From assembly GCF_030272615.1 (NCBI RefSeq), contig NC_081408.1:404805389-404869388 (forward strand): a stretch of DNA of 64,000 nucleotides, given 5' to 3'. Every line of letters starts with the position of its first letter. Positions within the stretch are counted from its first letter, which is position 1. The notes under the pieces were generated by a model. It saw nothing but the letters and a program-made list of their open reading frames with translations. It made no database searches and had not been told where the DNA came from. The position numbers were made by a program, and so were the translations under genes. Shown here piece after piece: positions 62,080 to 64,000 of this stretch. This stretch comes from Cryptomeria japonica (taxonomy: Eukaryota; Streptophyta; Pinopsida; Cupressales; Cupressaceae).

Positions 62080-62868
62080 TTAAGATACAAAAATAATCTC
62101 CTCGCCTTTCCTGCTGGACGTTGCAACTTGTTGCATTTGCTCCTCGGGGTCTTCGACGTTGTCATTATCCTCGAGAGGGAAACCAATCCACAGTGTATGT
62201 CGGTTCTGCCTCTTCCTCGACTTCCTTGGGCGGCCACGCTTGCGCTTTGTGGATATGGAGCTTCTGGACTGGGAGGATTTGGCCTCGAAGTCTCCCCATT
62301 TCTCCATTTCCATCTTCAACTCTCGCTTCTCCCACGTCTTCAAAAACTCCTTGACTCCATGCAACCCTATCTGTGCAGAGGCATGCCAAATCTCCTTGTT
62401 GCAATTGGCACTCCATATGAGGTAAGGGCGTAGATGAGGTTTGAATTCACTGGCATGCAACCAGGTACCATTTGGACATACAAAACCCGCGCCATCCCTA
62501 GTCATCCTCAAGAAACTATCCAAATCTCCACACCATTCTTCTTGAACACAACCTCGTATGATCCACTCCACTTGCTCTTTGCTCTCCAACTCCAAACACC
62601 AAGCTGCGAACATGGAAGCAATCTCGACATTCATTCGGTATTTGAATTCACCTTGCATGTACTCATCGCCGAAAACAATCTTTACCCTCGTAAGAAAGGT
62701 CATCTCTTCAAACAGGAAAATGTTTGAGAGTCTCTCATTAGAGGTCGACCCCCAAAACGCCATCATAGGTCGCGTGGCTTGGAGAGAAAAGTTCAGCTCC
62801 ATTACATACCCTACGAAACCGGTTTGATAGAGAAGAGGTTGAGTTGAGTGATGGTATGATCTTTCCAA
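62080..62868 (-). CDS. Unrecognised ORF with AT-hook and nuclear signal
   Basis: 262 residues. I do not recognise the family. The body (residues about 23-180) has composition and spacing like a folded protein, with Trp/Cys-rich segments such as MFAAWCLELESKEQVEW and RPYLIWSANCNKEIWHASAQIG. Residues 208-220 are KRKRGRPRKSRKR, containing the AT-hook core GRP and a strong nuclear localisation signal, which suggests binding to AT-rich DNA. The tail is acidic. An ORF in another frame (62738-62938, starting MPCKDEEVVGLASSTS) overlaps the 5' end and also looks coding-like, so the true N-terminus may lie there with a frame change. An internal Met at residue 23 is another possible start. It could be a lineage-specific gene or the product of an unrecognised transposon. 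Confidence 0.5.
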   Translation of the reverse strand: MERSYHHSTQPLLYQTGFVGYVMELNFSLQATRPMMAFWGSTSNERLSNIFLFEEMTFLTRVKIVFGDEYMQGEFKYRMNVEIASMFAAWCLELESKEQVEWIIRGCVQEEWCGDLDSFLRMTRDGAGFVCPNGTWLHASEFKPHLRPYLIWSANCNKEIWHASAQIGLHGVKEFLKTWEKRELKMEMEKWGDFEAKSSQSRSSISTKRKRGRPRKSRKRQNRHTLWIGFPLEDNDNVEDPEEQMQQVATSSRKGEEIIFVS

Positions 62869-63225
62869 TGCCTTTTACATCTAAGTCCAAGCTTGTTGAA
62901 GAAGCCAATCCAACCACCTCCTCGTCCTTACAAGGCAATTTAATGCATTATTCTTACGAGGTTGGCAAATATAAATGGGAGGGACATTAACTTCCCTCGC
63001 ATGCGTGAGTTGCTGAGCGTCGCCGCCACCTATTCCCCTATAATGCCATGGTTTAAAACATTCGCTAAATCTGATAAAGATTTAGGATGAAACCATATCT
63101 TGGTGCACCAAGTTGGAAAGATCTCGTACTATGATTTGATTTGCATTTATGGTCTCTGGGTGCCAATCTTGGATTGAGTTTCTTACCATTGCTAGTTTGT
63201 CTAGGTTAAAAAAAGTCTCCATGAT

Positions 63226-63662
63226 CTAGCCGTTAGGAGAAAATACTTCCCACCTAATGTCGCCAACTTGCAACTCAAACGCTTGGTTAGCACATGCATC
63301 AGCGTCCATGTTCCCTTCTCTTAAGATGTGGGATATTTTGAATTCTTGAACGGCATTGAGAATGTTTCTAATCCATCTAATCTCCTTATCTAACCTCCAG
63401 TTTTGAGGTTCGCCTCGAATTAAAGCCTGTGTGATAATTTGGGAGTCGCCTTCCAAATGTAGCTTGTCAACTCCTAGTCTTTACCGTACTTGAACCGCCA
63501 GAGAAGCTGCTTTTACCTCGGCTTCATTGTTTGTGCCCAAAGATAAGTGTTGTTTGCATCTAGCAATGATCATTCCATTAGAGCGTTTGGCAACACATCC
63601 AGCACTAGAGGGCATCGGATTACCACGAGATGTGCCATCAACATTGATTTTGAGTCTCCAAG
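63226..63662 (-). pseudogene. RNase H domain remnant of a LINE
   Basis: Read on the minus strand from 63662: WRLKINVDGTSRGNP, then a strand ending GTNNEAEVKAASLAVQVR, one in-frame stop near 63482, and LEGDSQIITQALIRG, with ILREGNMDADACA near the end. The catalytic D, E and D and the late acidic residue are all present. It matches the C-terminal RNase H of plant L1 elements such as 41660-42076, but the two sequences differ widely. No RT precedes it, so it is a 5'-truncated fragment or a lone RNase H-like gene. Confidence 0.75.
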
Positions 63663-64000
63663 TACTTTTAGTGAAAGGGAACTTTTTATTTTTAAATAAC
63701 TTTTCCCTTCACTTAAGTTCCCACATTAATAAAGTTAAATAATTAATTCAACTTAATAACAACTTTATTGTTAAATAAATTAATAATTGCAAACGATTAT
63801 TAAAATCTCTAGTCAAAATCGATACTATCATCAACAAGATATTATTAATGAGTTCACTGTTTATCCAAACCTGGCCCAATTGACTTACTATAAATAGTAG
63901 GTATCTAAAAAAACATCAAAACACGTCAGAATCGCCTGCAACTGAAACTGCCTAGGCCAAATATCCTCAAGATCCCTTGAATGTCCTGGTTAGCCTACGG
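63663..64000. other. AT-rich end of window
   Basis: No ORF. A TATA-like ACTATAAATAGTAGG lies at 63889-63903, so a promoter (LTR or gene) may begin here and continue beyond the window. Confidence 0.35.

Larger units (their letters stand above)
48993..64000 (+). other. CAP-D3: Probable long first intron of the CAP-D3-like gene (right end not in window)
   Basis: No sequence matching the rest of CAP-D3 was found on the plus strand after 48992. The interval is filled by retroelements. Either the intron is at least 15 kb, as gymnosperm introns often are, or the gene is a truncated copy. The minus-strand ORF near 62080-62868 would then lie inside the intron. Confidence 0.4.

Noticed and set aside
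62165-62827. Plus-strand ORFs opposite the AT-hook gene
   Set aside because: Antisense shadows of the longer minus-strand ORF, which has a clear domain motif.

Overview
This is repeat-dominated nuclear DNA from a seed plant, most likely a gymnosperm. That is inferred from long AT-rich nested LTR elements, large non-autonomous retroelements carrying an unfamiliar open reading frame, an L1-type LINE with a DUF4283 zinc-knuckle ORF1, and one plant condensin II exon that appears to be followed by a very long intron. No rRNA, tRNA, organelle, bacterial or CRISPR sequence was recognised. Only two stretches look like host protein-coding sequence: the first exon of a CAP-D3-like gene (48084-48992, +) and an unrecognised AT-hook ORF (62080-62868, -).

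Layout. 1-20928: a Ty3/gypsy fossil (protease, an extra RNase H, RT, RNase H, integrase), split inside RT by a 14.4-kb LTR insertion (2532-16951). That insertion carries a leader with about 14 evenly spaced palindromes (5137-6138) and an unfamiliar ORF, which is itself interrupted by two further elements (7274-9581 and 9604-12550). 20929-24660: gene-free repeats. 24661-35040: a minus-strand element with a related unfamiliar ORF, interrupted by a 6.7-kb insertion (27213-33902, perfect ATGTG duplication) that holds an ACGT-rich promoter-like patch. 36078-42272: a near full-length L1-like LINE between perfect 20-bp target duplications. 42293-46775: LTR fragments and a solo LTR. 48084-48992: CAP-D3 exon 1. 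48993 onward: probable intron filled with a gypsy LTR (from 50552), a motif-spacer array (52288-53372), a copia-like element (54159-58154, -), the start of a gypsy internal region (58574-58905) and an unresolved insertion (58906 to about 61900). 61900-64000: the AT-hook ORF and a LINE RNase H remnant, both on the minus strand.

The most distinctive signal is the palindrome array. Twelve units are exactly 26 bp, share a TTTTAAAA core, and have arms that differ between units yet remain self-complementary; four successive units are spaced exactly 43 bp apart. The conserved-motif array at 52288-53372, the extra RNase H placed ahead of RT, and the ORF shared by two independent non-autonomous elements are the next most interesting. 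Boundaries supported by target duplications are reliable; other element ends and all family names were read by eye without database searches.
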